This document shows, piece by piece, positions 37,094 through 47,315 of a DNA stretch of 64,000 nucleotides. The notes below the pieces were generated by a model. It was not told the DNA's origin. It saw nothing but the letters and a program-made list of their open reading frames with translations, and did not search any database. The position numbers were made by a program, and so were the translations under genes. Source of the DNA: Rhodospirillaceae bacterium (lineage in GTDB: Bacteria > Pseudomonadota > Alphaproteobacteria > Bin65); the NCBI GenBank assembly GCA_009840595.1, contig VXNK01000095.1:1-64000 (forward strand). Reading direction: 5' to 3'. The first letter of the stretch is position 1. Every line of letters starts with the position of its first letter.

Positions 37094-37972
37094 ATGCCCG
37101 AAACCGACATGCTCAAGCGCCACGGCCGCATCTTCGGCCAAATGCTGGAAGACACGTCGCCCGCGCTGGGCGCCGACTACAGGCCGCGCCATTTCAAGTG
37201 GGAGGTCGACGGCAAGGTCGCCACGATCACACTCAACCGGCCGGAGAAGAAGAACCCGCTGACCTTCGAGAGCTATGCCGAACTGCGCGATACCTTCCGG
37301 GCGCTGAGCTACGCCGAAGATGTCAGGGCGGTGGTGGTGACGGGCGCCGGCGGCAATTTCTGCACCGGCGGCGACGTCCACGAGATCATTGGTCCGCTGC
37401 TCGATCTGGACATGCCCGGCCTGCTCAATTTCACCCGCATGACCGGCGACCTGGTAAAGGCGATCCGGACCTGTCCTCAACCGGTCATCGCCGCCATCGA
37501 CGGCATCTGCGCCGGCGCCGGCGGCGCGATCGCCATGGCCTGCGACATCCGCTTCGGCACGCCCGAAGCCAAGGTGCTCTATCTGTTCAACCGGGTGGGA
37601 CTGGCCGGCTGCGATATGGGCGCGTGCGCCATTCTTCCGCGCATCATCGGCCAGGGCCGGGCCGCCGAACTGCTGTACACCGGCCGCGCCATGACGGGGG
37701 ACGAGGGCGAGCGCTGGGGCTTCTACAACCGGCTGGTCGACGGCGGCGAACTTCTCGGGACGGCGCAGGCGTTCGCCGCGCGGCTCGCCGACGGTCCGAC
37801 CTTCGGCAATTCCATGACCAAGAAGATGCTGGACATGGAATGGAACATGGGCCTGGAGCAGTATATCGAGGCCGAGGCCCAGGCCCAGGCGATCTGCATG
37901 CAGACCCAAGATTACCACCGCGCCTACCACGCCTTCGTGGCCAAGGAAAAACCGGTGTTCGAGGGCAACTGA
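37094..37972 (+). CDS. Crotonase-family enzyme with atypical active site
   Basis: A 292-residue enoyl-CoA hydratase/isomerase-like protein, longer than usual by an N-terminal extension of about 35 residues. The oxyanion hole is [10 protein letters not shown] (about residues 89-98); the second glycine-rich motif is [13 protein letters not shown] (about 138-150), where the first catalytic glutamate is replaced by alanine. The region of the second glutamate reads [14 protein letters not shown], with an arginine in its place and an aspartate at about residue 174, the position used by 4-chlorobenzoyl-CoA dehalogenase. It may therefore hydrolyse or hydrate a ring CoA-ester rather than act as a standard hydratase. 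It overlaps the acyl-CoA dehydrogenase start by one base. Confidence 0.78.
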   Translation: MPETDMLKRHGRIFGQMLEDTSPALGADYRPRHFKWEVDGKVATITLNRPEKKNPLTFESYAELRDTFRALSYAEDVRAVVVTGAGGNFCTGGDVHEIIGPLLDLDMPGLLNFTRMTGDLVKAIRTCPQPVIAAIDGICAGAGGAIAMACDIRFGTPEAKVLYLFNRVGLAGCDMGACAILPRIIGQGRAAELLYTGRAMTGDEGERWGFYNRLVDGGELLGTAQAFAARLADGPTFGNSMTKKMLDMEWNMGLEQYIEAEAQAQAICMQTQDYHRAYHAFVAKEKPVFEGN

Positions 37973-39162
37973 TGCCGGATTCGACCTATCTCGACTGGCC
38001 GTTCCTGGAAGACCGGCACCGACAACTGGCCGCCGATCTTCGCGCTTGGGCGGAAGCCAATCTCGGCCCGATGGAGCACGAAGTGCACGGCAAGACGGAT
38101 GTCGACGACATTTGTCTGCGCCTCGTCCGTATGCTGGGCGAAGCCGGCTGGCTGAAGTTGACCGTGCCGGCGGCATACGGCGGCGCCCATGAGACCCTTG
38201 ACGTCCGCTCGATCGCCCTCGGGCGCGAAATCCTCGGTTACTATCTCGGCCTTGCCGATTTCAGTTTCGTCATGCAGGGGCTCGGCACCGGCGCGATCGC
38301 GCTTTACGGCTCGGAGGAGTTGAAGGCCGAATACCTGCCGCGTGTCGCGACGGGCGAACGGATTGCGGCGCTGGCCATGTCGGAACCCCAGGGCGGGTCG
38401 GATGTCGCTGCGCTCGAGACGACCGCCGAGCTTGACGGCAATCATTTCGTTCTGAACGGCACCAAAACCTGGATTTCGAACGGCGGCATCGCCGACCATT
38501 ATGTCGTGATCGCCCGGACCGGCGGGGCGCCCGGCGCAAAGGGCCTGTCCGCTTTCGTCGTGGACGCCGACATGCCGGGGTTCCGGGTCGCCGGCCGGAT
38601 CGATGTCATGGCACCTCATCCGCTGGCCACCCTGTCCTTCGAGAATTGTCGGGTCCCGGCCAGCCATCTGCTGGGCAACCCGGGCGAGGGATTCAAGATT
38701 GCGATGGCCAATCTCGATATCTTCCGGACGACGGTCGGCGCAGCTGCCCTGGGTATGGCGCGCCGGGCGCTGGACGAGGCCGTGACCTATGCGCAGAGCC
38801 GCAGGGCGTTCGGCCAGGCGATCGGCGAGTTCCAGCTCATCCAGGCCAAGATTGCCGAAATGGCGGTCAAGGTGGATGCCATGGCTCTGCTGGTCTATCG
38901 CTCCGGCTGGACGAAGGACGTCAAGAATATCCGCGTGACGCGCGAAAGCTCGATGGCCAAACTGTTTGCAACGGAAGCGGCGCAGGAAGTGGTCGACGAG
39001 GCGGTGCAGATCTTCGGCGGGCTGGGCGTGACTGTCGGCCAGAAGGTTGAGGAACTGTACCGGGAGATCCGCGCCCTGCGCATCTACGAGGGCACAAGCG
39101 AAGTGCAGAAACTGGTGATCGCCGGCCAGACGGTGAATGCGCTCGGAGCCGCCCATGGCTAG
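37972..39162 (+). CDS. Acyl-CoA dehydrogenase
   Basis: A 396-residue FAD-dependent acyl-CoA dehydrogenase. The FAD/substrate motifs [16 protein letters not shown] (about residues 126-141) and [16 protein letters not shown] are present, as is the second signature [16 protein letters not shown]. The C-terminal catalytic glutamate is in [10 protein letters not shown] (about residue 376). Within the cluster it would introduce a double bond in a cyclic or opened-ring CoA ester. The start ATG overlaps the preceding stop; the CoA ligase gene begins inside its last eight bases. Confidence 0.86.
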   Translation: MPDSTYLDWPFLEDRHRQLAADLRAWAEANLGPMEHEVHGKTDVDDICLRLVRMLGEAGWLKLTVPAAYGGAHETLDVRSIALGREILGYYLGLADFSFVMQGLGTGAIALYGSEELKAEYLPRVATGERIAALAMSEPQGGSDVAALETTAELDGNHFVLNGTKTWISNGGIADHYVVIARTGGAPGAKGLSAFVVDADMPGFRVAGRIDVMAPHPLATLSFENCRVPASHLLGNPGEGFKIAMANLDIFRTTVGAAALGMARRALDEAVTYAQSRRAFGQAIGEFQLIQAKIAEMAVKVDAMALLVYRSGWTKDVKNIRVTRESSMAKLFATEAAQEVVDEAVQIFGGLGVTVGQKVEELYREIRALRIYEGTSEVQKLVIAGQTVNALGAAHG

Positions 39163-40858
39163 GATTCCCGGCGACGGCGTGACCGCCCACACGGACACCT
39201 TCGCGCGCGACCGCCTGCCGCCGGAGGAACAGTGGCCGGACTTCGATTATTCCGGCCTGCCGGAGTTGGCAGCCTATCCGGACCGGATGAACGCCGCCGT
39301 CGAATTCCTCGACCGGGCGGTGGCGGAATTCGGCTGGGGCGAGCGTCCCTGCATCCACTATGCGGGCGAGGTCTGGACCTATGCTGATCTGATGGCGAAG
39401 GCCGACGCCGCGGCCCGGGTGCTGGTCGAGGATATGGGGCTGGAAACGGGCAACCGGGTGCTGTTGCGCGGCCCGAACAACCCGATGATGGCGGCCTGCT
39501 GGATGGCGGTACTGAAGGCCGGCGGGATCGTCGTCGCGACCATGCCGCTGCTGCGGGCGCGCGAACTGGCCTACATGGCGGAGAAGGCGCAGATCCGCCA
39601 TTTCCTGTGCGATCTCAACCTCCGGGCCGAGGGCGATGGCGCGATGGAGCGGGCGCCGGTCCTGGAGCAGGTGAAATTTTTCACCCCGCTCGGCGACGCG
39701 TCCGACCCGGCCGCCGATCTCGATACGGCGATGGCCGGCAAGCCGGCCGGCTTCGACAATGTCGACACCGCGGCGGACGATATCGGCCTGATCGCCTTTA
39801 CCTCGGGCACGACCGGCCAGCCCAAGGGCACCGTTCATTTCCACCGCGACATCCTCGCGATGTGCGACTGCTTCCCGAAACATGTCTACCGGCCGTCGCC
39901 GGACGATATCTATGTCGGCACGCCGCCGCTCGCCTTCACCTTCGGCCTGGGCGCGCAGTTGCTGTTTCCCATGCGGACCGGCGCTTCGGTCGTTTTCTAT
40001 CCGGGACCGCCGAGCCCGGACCGGCTGCTGGACCTGATCGACGAAAACCGCTGCACGACGCTGTACACGGCGCCGACCATGTACCGCGCGCTCGCCGACA
40101 AAATCTCCGAAAGCGGAAACGCGCCCGCAACCCTGAGACAATGCGTTTCGGCGGGTGAGACCCTGCCCCTGCCGATCTTCGAGGCCTTCAGGGCGGCAAC
40201 CGGGATACGGATCATCGACGGCCTGGGCTCGACCGAGATGATTCATATTTTCGTCTCGGCGGAAGGCGCCGCCATCCGGCCCGGCGCCACCGGCACCGCG
40301 ATCCCCGGCTACGAGGCCTGCATCATGGACGAGGCCGGCACCATCCTGGAGCCGCCCTGCGAAGGCCTGCTGGCGACACGAGGGCCGACCGGTTGCAAAT
40401 ATCTCGACAACGAGGAGCGGCAGCGCGGCTATGTCGTCAACGGCTGGAACCTGCCGGGCGACCGCTACCGCCAGGATGCCGACGGCTATTTCTGGTACGT
40501 CGCCCGGGCCGACGACATGATCGTTTCGGCCGGCTACAATATCGGAGGTCCGGAGGTCGAGGATGCGCTTCTGGACCACCCCAAGGTTCAGGACTGCGCG
40601 GTGGTCGGCGCGCCGGACGAGCAGCGCGGCCGGATCGTCAAGGCCTTCGTCATCCTGCGCGACCCGGCCGATGCGGCAGACGCGACTGCGGAAGAATTGC
40701 AGGACTTCGTGAAAGCGGAGATCGCGCCCTACAAGTATCCGCGCGCCATCGAATTTGTCGACGAACTGCCGCGCACGGAGACCGGAAAGGTCCAGCGCTT
40801 CAAATTGCGCCAGATGGAAGAAGAAAAGGCCCGCGAACAGGGTATCCGGGTGCAATGA
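39155..40858 (+). CDS. 2-aminobenzoate-CoA ligase (benzoate-CoA ligase family)
   Basis: A 567-residue adenylate-forming enzyme. The ATP-binding P-loop is [16 protein letters not shown] (about residues 210-225), the A5 motif is [12 protein letters not shown] (about 355-366), and the hinge and catalytic lysine are in [11 protein letters not shown] (hinge) and [11 protein letters not shown] (Lys about 547). The GSTEMIHIF form is typical of benzoate- and 2-aminobenzoate-CoA ligases. With the monooxygenase/reductase directly downstream, 2-aminobenzoate is the likely substrate. ATG 39155 overlaps the preceding stop. Confidence 0.86.
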   Translation: MARIPGDGVTAHTDTFARDRLPPEEQWPDFDYSGLPELAAYPDRMNAAVEFLDRAVAEFGWGERPCIHYAGEVWTYADLMAKADAAARVLVEDMGLETGNRVLLRGPNNPMMAACWMAVLKAGGIVVATMPLLRARELAYMAEKAQIRHFLCDLNLRAEGDGAMERAPVLEQVKFFTPLGDASDPAADLDTAMAGKPAGFDNVDTAADDIGLIAFTSGTTGQPKGTVHFHRDILAMCDCFPKHVYRPSPDDIYVGTPPLAFTFGLGAQLLFPMRTGASVVFYPGPPSPDRLLDLIDENRCTTLYTAPTMYRALADKISESGNAPATLRQCVSAGETLPLPIFEAFRAATGIRIIDGLGSTEMIHIFVSAEGAAIRPGATGTAIPGYEACIMDEAGTILEPPCEGLLATRGPTGCKYLDNEERQRGYVVNGWNLPGDRYRQDADGYFWYVARADDMIVSAGYNIGGPEVEDALLDHPKVQDCAVVGAPDEQRGRIVKAFVILRDPADAADATAEELQDFVKAEIAPYKYPRAIEFVDELPRTETGKVQRFKLRQMEEEKAREQGIRVQ

Positions 40859-40973
40859 ACCGGATCGCCGGACCCGGCGCCCTCGCCGCCGTTGCAACCT
40901 TCGCTGAAATATCGACTTATACCGCGACCCTAGCCGGTGCCCCGCCTCGGCCCGGAAAAGTGCAGGACAGAGC

Positions 40974-43256
40974 ATGAAGATCAACTGCCTCGGCGGCGGG
41001 CCGGGAAGCCTGTATTTCGCGATCCTGATGAAGAAGTCCTACCCGGACGCACAGATCGCGATCTACGAGCAGAACCGTCACGACGATACCTTCGGCTTCG
41101 GCGTCGTCTTCTCGGACCGGACGATGGAAGGCTTCCGTGAGGCCGACGCGCCGACCCACGAGGCGATCACCCGGTCGTTCGAGCACTGGGACGATATCGA
41201 CATCCACATCAAAGGCCGGGTGCTGAAATCGACCGGCCACGGATTCGCCGGCATGTCCCGGGTCAAGATGCTGCTGCTGATGCAGGACCGCTGCCGCGAA
41301 CTCGGCATCGATATGCATTTCGAGGAGCGGATCGAGGATCCGGAAGACCTGCGCGACTGCGACCTGCTCTATGCCGCCGACGGGGTCAACTCGGTCGCCC
41401 GCGAGCGTTGGAAAGACCGGTTCCGCCCGACGCTCGATTTCCGGCCCAACCGCTTCGTCTGGCTCGGCTCCGATTTCAACTTCCCGGCTTTCACCTTCCA
41501 TTTCATCGAAAACAGCCACGGCCTGTGGCGGACGCACTGCTATCGCTACGTCCAGGACATGTCGACGCTCATCATAGAGTGCACCGACGACACCTTCGCC
41601 AACACCGGCCTGGAGGTCACCGACGAGGATGCGACGGTCGCCTACGTCGCCGATCTGCTGCGTCCCTATATCGGCGACGCGCAGATCGTCAGGAACCGAT
41701 CCCATTGGCGCCAGTTTCCCAATATTTCCTGCGATAACTGGTCGTTCGACAATGTCGTTCTGGCCGGCGACGCGGTGCACACCGCCCATTTCTCGATCGG
41801 CTCCGGCACCAAGCTGGCGATGGAAGACTCGATCGCCCTGCACGGCGCGATTCTCGAGACCGGCGATATCGGCAAGGGACTCGTGCAGTATGAAGAAGCC
41901 TACAAGCCGCAGGTCGAGAGCCTGCAGCGGTCGGCCAAGGTTTCCCAGCGCTGGTTCGAGGAAACCGAACGCTACTACGACACTCTGGAGCCGATCCAGT
42001 TCGGCTTCTCGCTGCTGACCCGCAGCCTGCGCATCAGCCACGGCAACCTGCGCCTGCGCGACGCCGCTTATGTCGAGAGCGTGGACAAATGGTTCGCCGC
42101 CGGCGCGGCCAACCGGTCGGGCATCAACCTGCCGGACGGGCCGCCGCCGCCGCCCATGTTCACGCCGTTCAGGCTGCGCGACATGGTTCTGGACAACCGG
42201 ATCGTCGTCTCGCCCATGTGCCAGTATTCCGCCGAGGACGGCATGCCCGACGACTGGCATCTCGTCCATCTCGGCAGCCGCGCCATGGGTGGCGCCGGAC
42301 TGGTCATCGCGGAAATGACCAATGTCAGCCGCGAAGGGCGGATCAGCCCCGGCTGCACCGGCATCTACAGCGACGACCATGTCGCCGGCTGGAAACGGAT
42401 CACGGACTATGTCCATCGCTATACGCAGGCGAAGATCGGCCTGCAGCTCGGCCATTCCGGGCGCAAGGGCTCAACGACCCTGCTATGGGAAGGGTTTGAC
42501 GAGCCGCTGCCGGAGGGCAGCTGGCCGATCATGGCGGCCTCGCCCCTGCCCTACAAGCCGCACAGCCAGGTGCCCCGGGAGATGGACCGGGCCGACATGG
42601 ACCGGGTGGTCGAGGAGTACCGCCAGGCGGCCCTGCGCGCCGAGCGGGCAGGCTTCGACATGCTCGAAGTCCACATGGCGCACGGCTATCTGCTCAACAA
42701 CTTCGTCTCGCCGCTGACCAACATCCGCACCGACGAATACGGCGGCAGCCTGGAAAACCGGATGCGCTTCCCGCTCGAGGTCTTTCGTGCGGTGCGGGAT
42801 GTCTGGCCGGCGGAAAGACCGATCTCGGTGCGGATTTCGGCTCACGACTGGAAGGCCGGCGGCACCACGCCGCCCGATGCGGTGGAAGTCGCCCGGCTGC
42901 TCTACGCCGCCGGGGCCGACATTATTGACGCCTCCTCAGGCCAGGTCGTGTCCGATGAGGAACCGGAATACGGCCGGCTGTTCCAGACGCCGTTCGCCGA
43001 GCGCATCCGCCTTGAGCTCGATCGGCCGACCATGGCGGTCGGCGCGATCAGTTCCTACGAGGACGCCAACTCCATCCTGGCCGGCGGGCGCGCCGATCTC
43101 TGCGTGATCGCCCGGGCCCATCTGTACGATCCCTACTGGACCCGCCACGCGGCCTACGAGATGGATCGGATCGGCTACGGCAAGGTCGAATGGCCGCCGC
43201 AATACGACACGCTGAACCGCGGCTACATCTGGCGATTCGATTCGGCGGAGAAGTAA
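40974..43256 (+). CDS. 2-aminobenzoyl-CoA monooxygenase/reductase (two-domain flavoprotein)
   Basis: A 760-residue fusion. Residues 1 to about 385 are an FAD aromatic hydroxylase of the salicylyl-CoA 5-hydroxylase type: [15 protein letters not shown] at the N terminus (FAD-binding) and [20 protein letters not shown] (about residues 258-277, second FAD motif). Residues of about 395-755 are an Old Yellow Enzyme barrel: [26 protein letters not shown] and [16 protein letters not shown]. In Azoarcus evansii this enzyme hydroxylates and reduces 2-aminobenzoyl-CoA to 2-amino-5-oxocyclohex-1-ene-1-carboxyl-CoA, using O2 and NAD(P)H. A fused salicylyl-CoA hydroxylase is the alternative; the ligase favours 2-aminobenzoate. 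It follows the ligase gene by 115 bases. Confidence 0.9.
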   Translation: MKINCLGGGPGSLYFAILMKKSYPDAQIAIYEQNRHDDTFGFGVVFSDRTMEGFREADAPTHEAITRSFEHWDDIDIHIKGRVLKSTGHGFAGMSRVKMLLLMQDRCRELGIDMHFEERIEDPEDLRDCDLLYAADGVNSVARERWKDRFRPTLDFRPNRFVWLGSDFNFPAFTFHFIENSHGLWRTHCYRYVQDMSTLIIECTDDTFANTGLEVTDEDATVAYVADLLRPYIGDAQIVRNRSHWRQFPNISCDNWSFDNVVLAGDAVHTAHFSIGSGTKLAMEDSIALHGAILETGDIGKGLVQYEEAYKPQVESLQRSAKVSQRWFEETERYYDTLEPIQFGFSLLTRSLRISHGNLRLRDAAYVESVDKWFAAGAANRSGINLPDGPPPPPMFTPFRLRDMVLDNRIVVSPMCQYSAEDGMPDDWHLVHLGSRAMGGAGLVIAEMTNVSREGRISPGCTGIYSDDHVAGWKRITDYVHRYTQAKIGLQLGHSGRKGSTTLLWEGFDEPLPEGSWPIMAASPLPYKPHSQVPREMDRADMDRVVEEYRQAALRAERAGFDMLEVHMAHGYLLNNFVSPLTNIRTDEYGGSLENRMRFPLEVFRAVRDVWPAERPISVRISAHDWKAGGTTPPDAVEVARLLYAAGADIIDASSGQVVSDEEPEYGRLFQTPFAERIRLELDRPTMAVGAISSYEDANSILAGGRADLCVIARAHLYDPYWTRHAAYEMDRIGYGKVEWPPQYDTLNRGYIWRFDSAEK

Positions 43257-43287
43257 CGGCCGCCAGCCTGCCCGCCGCCCGGCTGCC

Positions 43288-43554
43288 TTAAGCCCGTTGC
43301 TTGCGCCGCCGGTTCTGCCGACGGACCAGGCCTTTCTGGGCGCGGGCTTTGTCTTCGGCAATCCGCTGGTCGCCTTCTGGCGGCAGGCCCATGGCGGTGA
43401 GGCGCGCGGGCAGGGCGGCCATCACGGCGTCGCGCTGCCCGTCGGAATAGGCCAACCAGTTCTCCACCTCCTCGCCGCTGCGCCCGCAGCCGAAGCACCA
43501 TCCGCTCGTCCGGTCGAGTTCGCACACCAGAAGACAGGGCGACCTGACGGTCAC
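43288..43554 (-). CDS. DUF1289 family protein
   Basis: An 88-residue protein with the DUF1289 signature: SPCLLVCELDRTSGWCFGCGRS, covered at about residues 4-25, with four cysteines likely to bind metal, then EEVENWLAYSDGQR. The C-terminal tail is strongly basic. The family is widespread in Proteobacteria but its function is not established. It ends a minus-strand set of three genes, nine bases from the reductase gene's stop. Confidence 0.85.
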   Translation of the reverse strand: MTVRSPCLLVCELDRTSGWCFGCGRSGEEVENWLAYSDGQRDAVMAALPARLTAMGLPPEGDQRIAEDKARAQKGLVRRQNRRRKQRA

Positions 43555-43563
43555 GGCGCCCGC

Positions 43564-44541
43564 CTAGGGATAGAGGTCATCGACCTGCGCCCGCATCTTG
43601 ACGAGGGCGGCGACGATATCGACGGTCGGCGTGTCGACCTTGACAAGCCGGCCCAGTTCCTGCACCGCGCAGACCAGCGCGTCGATCTCCATTTTCCGGC
43701 CGGCGTCGAGATCCTGCAGCATGGAGGTGCGGTGGGCGCCGACCTTGCCCGCGCCGTCGATCCGCTTGTCGAGGTCGAGGCCGAACGACACGCCAAGCGC
43801 CTCTCCCACGGCCTGCGCCTCGGCCATCATGGCGACGATCACCGGGCGGACAAGCGGGTCGTACGCCATTTGCCCCAGGGTTGCGCCGGTGAGCGCGCTC
43901 ACCGGGTTGAAGCTCAGGTTGCCCCATAACTTCAGCCAGATTTCGTCCCGGATGCGCGGCCGGACGGGCGCAGAAAAGCCGGCGGCCTTGAGGGTGTCCG
44001 ACAGGCGCCGCACCCGGTCGGACTTGCTGCCGTCGGGCTCGCCAAGCGAGAAGCGGTTGAGCGAAATGTGGCGGATCTTACCGGGCGCGACGGCTTCGGC
44101 GGCCGGATAGACGACGCAGCCGATCGCCCGTTCCGGCCCGATCGTCTGCCATTGGATGCCGCCCGGATCGACGGTTTCGAGGCGCGTGCCGGCGAGCTCG
44201 CCGCCATGATCGTGAAAATACCACCAAGGCACACCGTTGGTCGCAGTGACGACGGTGGTCTCCGGGCCCAGCATCGGCGCCATTTCCGGTGCGATGACGG
44301 GCGCTGCGTTGGCCTTGACGGCGACGATCACGGCGTCGTGCGGACCGGCCTCGGCAGGATCGTCCGTTACCGCCGGCCACCCGACCCGCGTTTCGCCTTC
44401 GATGTGCAGCGTAATGCCGTTCTCGCGGATCGCTTCGAGGGTCCGGTTCCGAGCGATCACGGTAACGTCGGCCCCGGCGCGGGCCAGTTCGCATCCCAGA
44501 TAGCCGCCGATGGCGCCCGCGCCGTAAATCGCGATCTTCAT
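43564..44541 (-). CDS. 2-dehydropantoate 2-reductase family protein
   Basis: A 325-residue NADP-dependent reductase of the PanE/ApbA family. The N-terminal Rossmann motif GAGAIGGYLGCELARAG (about residues 7-23), the TNGVPWW region (about 101-107), the catalytic lysine in EIWLKLWGNLSFNPV (about 198-212), and the C-terminal RTSMLQDLDAGRKMEID motif are all present. PanE makes pantoate for CoA, but paralogs in this family act on other 2-oxo acids; the partner here is a ligase rather than pantothenate genes. It overlaps the ligase stop by four bases (ATGA). Confidence 0.82.
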   Translation of the reverse strand: MKIAIYGAGAIGGYLGCELARAGADVTVIARNRTLEAIRENGITLHIEGETRVGWPAVTDDPAEAGPHDAVIVAVKANAAPVIAPEMAPMLGPETTVVTATNGVPWWYFHDHGGELAGTRLETVDPGGIQWQTIGPERAIGCVVYPAAEAVAPGKIRHISLNRFSLGEPDGSKSDRVRRLSDTLKAAGFSAPVRPRIRDEIWLKLWGNLSFNPVSALTGATLGQMAYDPLVRPVIVAMMAEAQAVGEALGVSFGLDLDKRIDGAGKVGAHRTSMLQDLDAGRKMEIDALVCAVQELGRLVKVDTPTVDIVAALVKMRAQVDDLYP

Positions 44542-46061
44542 AGAAATTGCGCCAGTTTCTCGTGCAGGCCGATGCGCTGGACCTTTCCGGTCGCGCCCTT
44601 CGGAATTTCCTCGAGCACGATAATGCGGCGCGGCACCTTGAAGTCGGCCAGCCTCCGGGCCACGAAGTTCCGCAGCGCGCGCTCGTCCACGCCGTCTTTC
44701 CCGGCCGGCACGATGGCCGCGGCGACCTCCTCGCCCAGTTTGTCGTGAGGCAGGGCGAAGGTAACCGCCTGCGCCACGGCGGGATGGTCGAGCAGCGCTT
44801 CGTCGACCTCGCGCGGCGAAATCTTCTCGCCGCCCCGGTTGATGATCTCCTTGAGGCGTCCTGTAATCGTCAGATAGCCGTCGCCGTCCAGCATCCCCTG
44901 GTCGCCGGTATGGAACCAGCCGCCGGCAAAGGCTTCCGCATTGGCCTCGGGGTTGGCCTCGTAGCCAGGCGTGACATTGGCGCCGCGGATACAGACTTCG
45001 CCGACGGTTCCCGCCGTTACCGGCCGGTTCGCAGCGTCGAGAACCGCGATCTCCGGCCCGGCCGCGACGCCCACGGTGCCCGGTTTGCGGGCGGCGGGCG
45101 GCAGTGGGTTCGACGCCATCTGGTGGGCGGCTTCGGTCATGCCATAGCTTTCGATGACCGGGCAGCCGAACGTCTCTTCCAGCGCCGCCATGATCTGCGG
45201 CGGCAGCGAAGAGGAGGACGAGCGGATGAAGCGCAGATCGGCGCTGTCTATCGCAGCCCTGTTGCGGCCGGCGCGGGACAGGATCGCCTGGTGCATGGTG
45301 GGCACGGCGCTGTACCAGGTCGGCGCGGCTTCCGCCATCCAGGCGAAGAAGCGCAGTGCGTTGAACCCCGGCGAGCACCAGACCGAAGCGCCGGCAGCGA
45401 GGCTCGCCAGCACCGCGCCGATCAGGCCGTGGATGTGGAACAGCGGCATGACATTCAGGCATCGATCGGCGGGCGTCAGTGCCAGGGTCTGCGCGATGTT
45501 CCGTGCCGACGTGCAGATATTGCGCTGGGTCAGGGGAACGATCTTCGGCCGCGAGGTTGTCCCGGATGTGTGGAGGATCAGCGCAATATCGTCGGGCCCC
45601 GGCGCCGAAGTGTCCGCGGTTGTTTCGCGCTGCGGTCCGGTAAGGGTGAACGCGCCGGCCGGTCCGGCTGCATCGGGCGCCAGTTCGATAACCGGCACCG
45701 ACAGTTCGGCCGCAATCCCGCGCGCCGGGCTTTCCATGTCCCGTTCGACAATCAGGGCGTCAGCGCGCAGATCGCTCAGGTAGAAGCGAAATTCCTCGGC
45801 CCGGTAGGCCGGGTTGAGCGGTGCGGTGGTGGCACATCCCGCCAGGGCAACGAAGGCCGCGGCCGTTTCCGGACCGTTGGGCAGCACGATGGCGACCCGG
45901 CCGCCGCGGCCGATTCCGCAGCCGGCAAGGCTGGCCGCGGTCCTGCCGCACAAGGCGCGCAGTCCTTCATTGTCGAGGCTGTCGCGCCGTTCGCCGCCGA
46001 TCGCGGGTGCTCCAGGGGGACCGGCTTGCAGCAGGTCCAGAACGGTTTCCGGCTTGTCCAT
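44538..46061 (-). CDS. Acyl-CoA synthetase, AAE3/oxalyl-CoA synthetase-like
   Basis: A 507-residue adenylate-forming ligase. The P-loop is LHTSGTTSRPKIVPLTQRN (about residues 167-185), the A5 motif is ESYGMTEAAHQM (about 305-316), the A7 motif is WFHTGDQGMLD (about 386-396), and the C-terminal lysine is in PKGATGKVQRIGL (about residue 494). The SYGMTEAAHQM form and the overall length match AAE3-type oxalate-CoA or malonate-like ligases. The substrate is not certain. It is co-transcribed with the PanE-like gene. Confidence 0.78.
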   Translation of the reverse strand: MDKPETVLDLLQAGPPGAPAIGGERRDSLDNEGLRALCGRTAASLAGCGIGRGGRVAIVLPNGPETAAAFVALAGCATTAPLNPAYRAEEFRFYLSDLRADALIVERDMESPARGIAAELSVPVIELAPDAAGPAGAFTLTGPQRETTADTSAPGPDDIALILHTSGTTSRPKIVPLTQRNICTSARNIAQTLALTPADRCLNVMPLFHIHGLIGAVLASLAAGASVWCSPGFNALRFFAWMAEAAPTWYSAVPTMHQAILSRAGRNRAAIDSADLRFIRSSSSSLPPQIMAALEETFGCPVIESYGMTEAAHQMASNPLPPAARKPGTVGVAAGPEIAVLDAANRPVTAGTVGEVCIRGANVTPGYEANPEANAEAFAGGWFHTGDQGMLDGDGYLTITGRLKEIINRGGEKISPREVDEALLDHPAVAQAVTFALPHDKLGEEVAAAIVPAGKDGVDERALRNFVARRLADFKVPRRIIVLEEIPKGATGKVQRIGLHEKLAQFL

Positions 46062-46115
46062 GGGCAGTCGCTGCTGTTGGAATTGCCGGCGAGCCGGCCG
46101 TCGGGAAGGCTGCGC

Positions 46116-46715
46116 CTAACTCTTCCTGTTCAGGCCGGCCAGCGCCTGCATCTGTTCCTGCAGCGCATCGATCTGCGCCTGCATCAGGGCAAAGGGATCG
46201 CCAGCACCCGCCGCCGGCTTCCCGTCCTCAGGTCTGGCGGCGCGGGTGGCCTGGTACGGATTGAACATCGCCAGCGCCTGTTTCATCATTTCCATGTTTT
46301 GCTGGCTCAGGTCTTCCAGAGAGCCGAACGGGAACAGGCCGTCAAAGGCCTGGGTCATGTATTCGCGCATCTGCTCCTGATTGTCGATGAAGCTCTCCAT
46401 GCTGTGCTCGAGATATTTGGGCACGAGCTCCTGAAGCGAATCTCCGTACAAGCCGATCAACTGGCGGAGGAAACCGATCGGCAAGAGGTTCTGCCCCTTG
46501 GCTTCTTCCTCGACGATGATCTGGGTCAGCACCGACCGCGTGATGTCGTCGCCGGTCTTCGCGTCGTAGACGACGAAATCAATGTCGTTGCGGACCATGC
46601 CGCTCAGGTCGTCCAGGGTGACGTAGCTGCTGGTCGCCGTGTTGTAGAGGCGGCGATTGGCGTATTTCTTGATGACAACCTGGCCGTCGTCGCCCGGCCT
46701 TTTCTTGCTCGGCAT
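46116..46715 (-). CDS. phaR: Polyhydroxyalkanoate synthesis repressor PhaR
   Basis: A 199-residue regulator. The N-terminal PhaR DNA-binding region includes IKKYANRRLYNTATSSYV (about residues 15-32) and LDDLSGMV, followed by the PHB-accumulation domain (about 70-130) and a C-terminal helical/coiled segment (ALMQAQIDALQEQMQ). PhaR binds both the polymer granule and promoters of phasin and pha genes, being released as polymer accumulates. It is divergent from the PhaE/PhaC-like genes, with GC-rich TTGC/GCAA motifs between. The ATG at 46715 is the natural start. Confidence 0.9.
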   Translation of the reverse strand: MPSKKRPGDDGQVVIKKYANRRLYNTATSSYVTLDDLSGMVRNDIDFVVYDAKTGDDITRSVLTQIIVEEEAKGQNLLPIGFLRQLIGLYGDSLQELVPKYLEHSMESFIDNQEQMREYMTQAFDGLFPFGSLEDLSQQNMEMMKQALAMFNPYQATRAARPEDGKPAAGAGDPFALMQAQIDALQEQMQALAGLNRKS

Positions 46716-46820
46716 GGCGATGCAGTCCTCCCGCAACTTCCGGCGCCCGCACCCGATCGAACGATCCCCGAGGGCGGGGAGCCTGTCCCTTGAGCCGATT
46801 TTTCCAAGACTGCCAGCAAT

Positions 46821-46836
46821 TTGCCGCAATGCGCAA
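46821..46836. promoter_or_regulatory. Candidate PhaR site between phaR and PHA genes
   Basis: The 16-mer TTGCCGCAATGCGCAA has outer arms TTGC/GCAA around a TGCG centre, resembling TGC-rich PhaR targets of alphaproteobacteria. Further GCAA motifs follow at 46847-46858. It lies in the 213-base divergent gap, which holds no gene, and would suit autoregulation. Confidence 0.4.
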
Positions 46837-46928
46837 GATTCATTTCGCAAGCGCGCAATGGCATCGGCGCGGAAAAGAGCCGGGCGCAAAGAAATTGGCC
46901 CGGATTTCCGGCCGCGCTATGGTGGGCC

Positions 46929-47315
46929 ATGACCGGCACGGAAGAAGAGAGCGCGCGTCGCGATACGCCTGACCCGCTGGACGAACTGGCCCGGCAATAT
47001 CTCGACCTGTGGCAGGATCAGGTGACGGCGCTCTCCGCAAACCCGGCCGTTTCGGAGGCGATCTCCGGCTTTTTTGCCCGGTGGGCGCAGGCCGCCGCTA
47101 CCGCGGCCCCGGGAGATCCGGAAGCAGCGCCGGCGACCCCGGCGGGGGAGGCAGCGGGGAAGACGCAGGATGAAACCCGATCGGATCGCTCTCAACCGGA
47201 GGATGTCGCCGCGCCCCTTCGGCCTGCATCTGTGGATGGCGACGGTCGCTTCCGCGAATTGCTTGAGCGGCTTGAGCGGATTGAGGAACGGCTGGCCCGG
47301 CTGGAACGGTCCTGA
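46929..47315 (+). CDS. Small PhaE-like helical protein
   Basis: A 128-residue hydrophilic protein. The N-terminal region has ELARQYLDLWQDQVTALSAN (about residues 20-39), similar in style to PhaE or phasin helices, then an Ala/Pro-rich linker (about 60-95), and a C-terminal coiled coil (FRELLERLERIEERLARLE, about 109-127). PhaE of class III PHA synthases is about 350 residues, so this would be a minimal version; the name is inferred from the overlapping PhaC-like gene. Its last 146 bases overlap the next frame, unusual for this compact genome. Confidence 0.6.
   Translation: MTGTEEESARRDTPDPLDELARQYLDLWQDQVTALSANPAVSEAISGFFARWAQAAATAAPGDPEAAPATPAGEAAGKTQDETRSDRSQPEDVAAPLRPASVDGDGRFRELLERLERIEERLARLERS

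Noticed and set aside
36335-38176. Open frame of 613 codons on the minus strand
   Set aside because: Antisense to MarR, crotonase and acyl-CoA dehydrogenase genes of the anthranilate cluster.
44547-46793. Open frame of 748 codons on the plus strand
   Set aside because: Antisense to the AAE3-like ligase and phaR genes, both with firm motifs.
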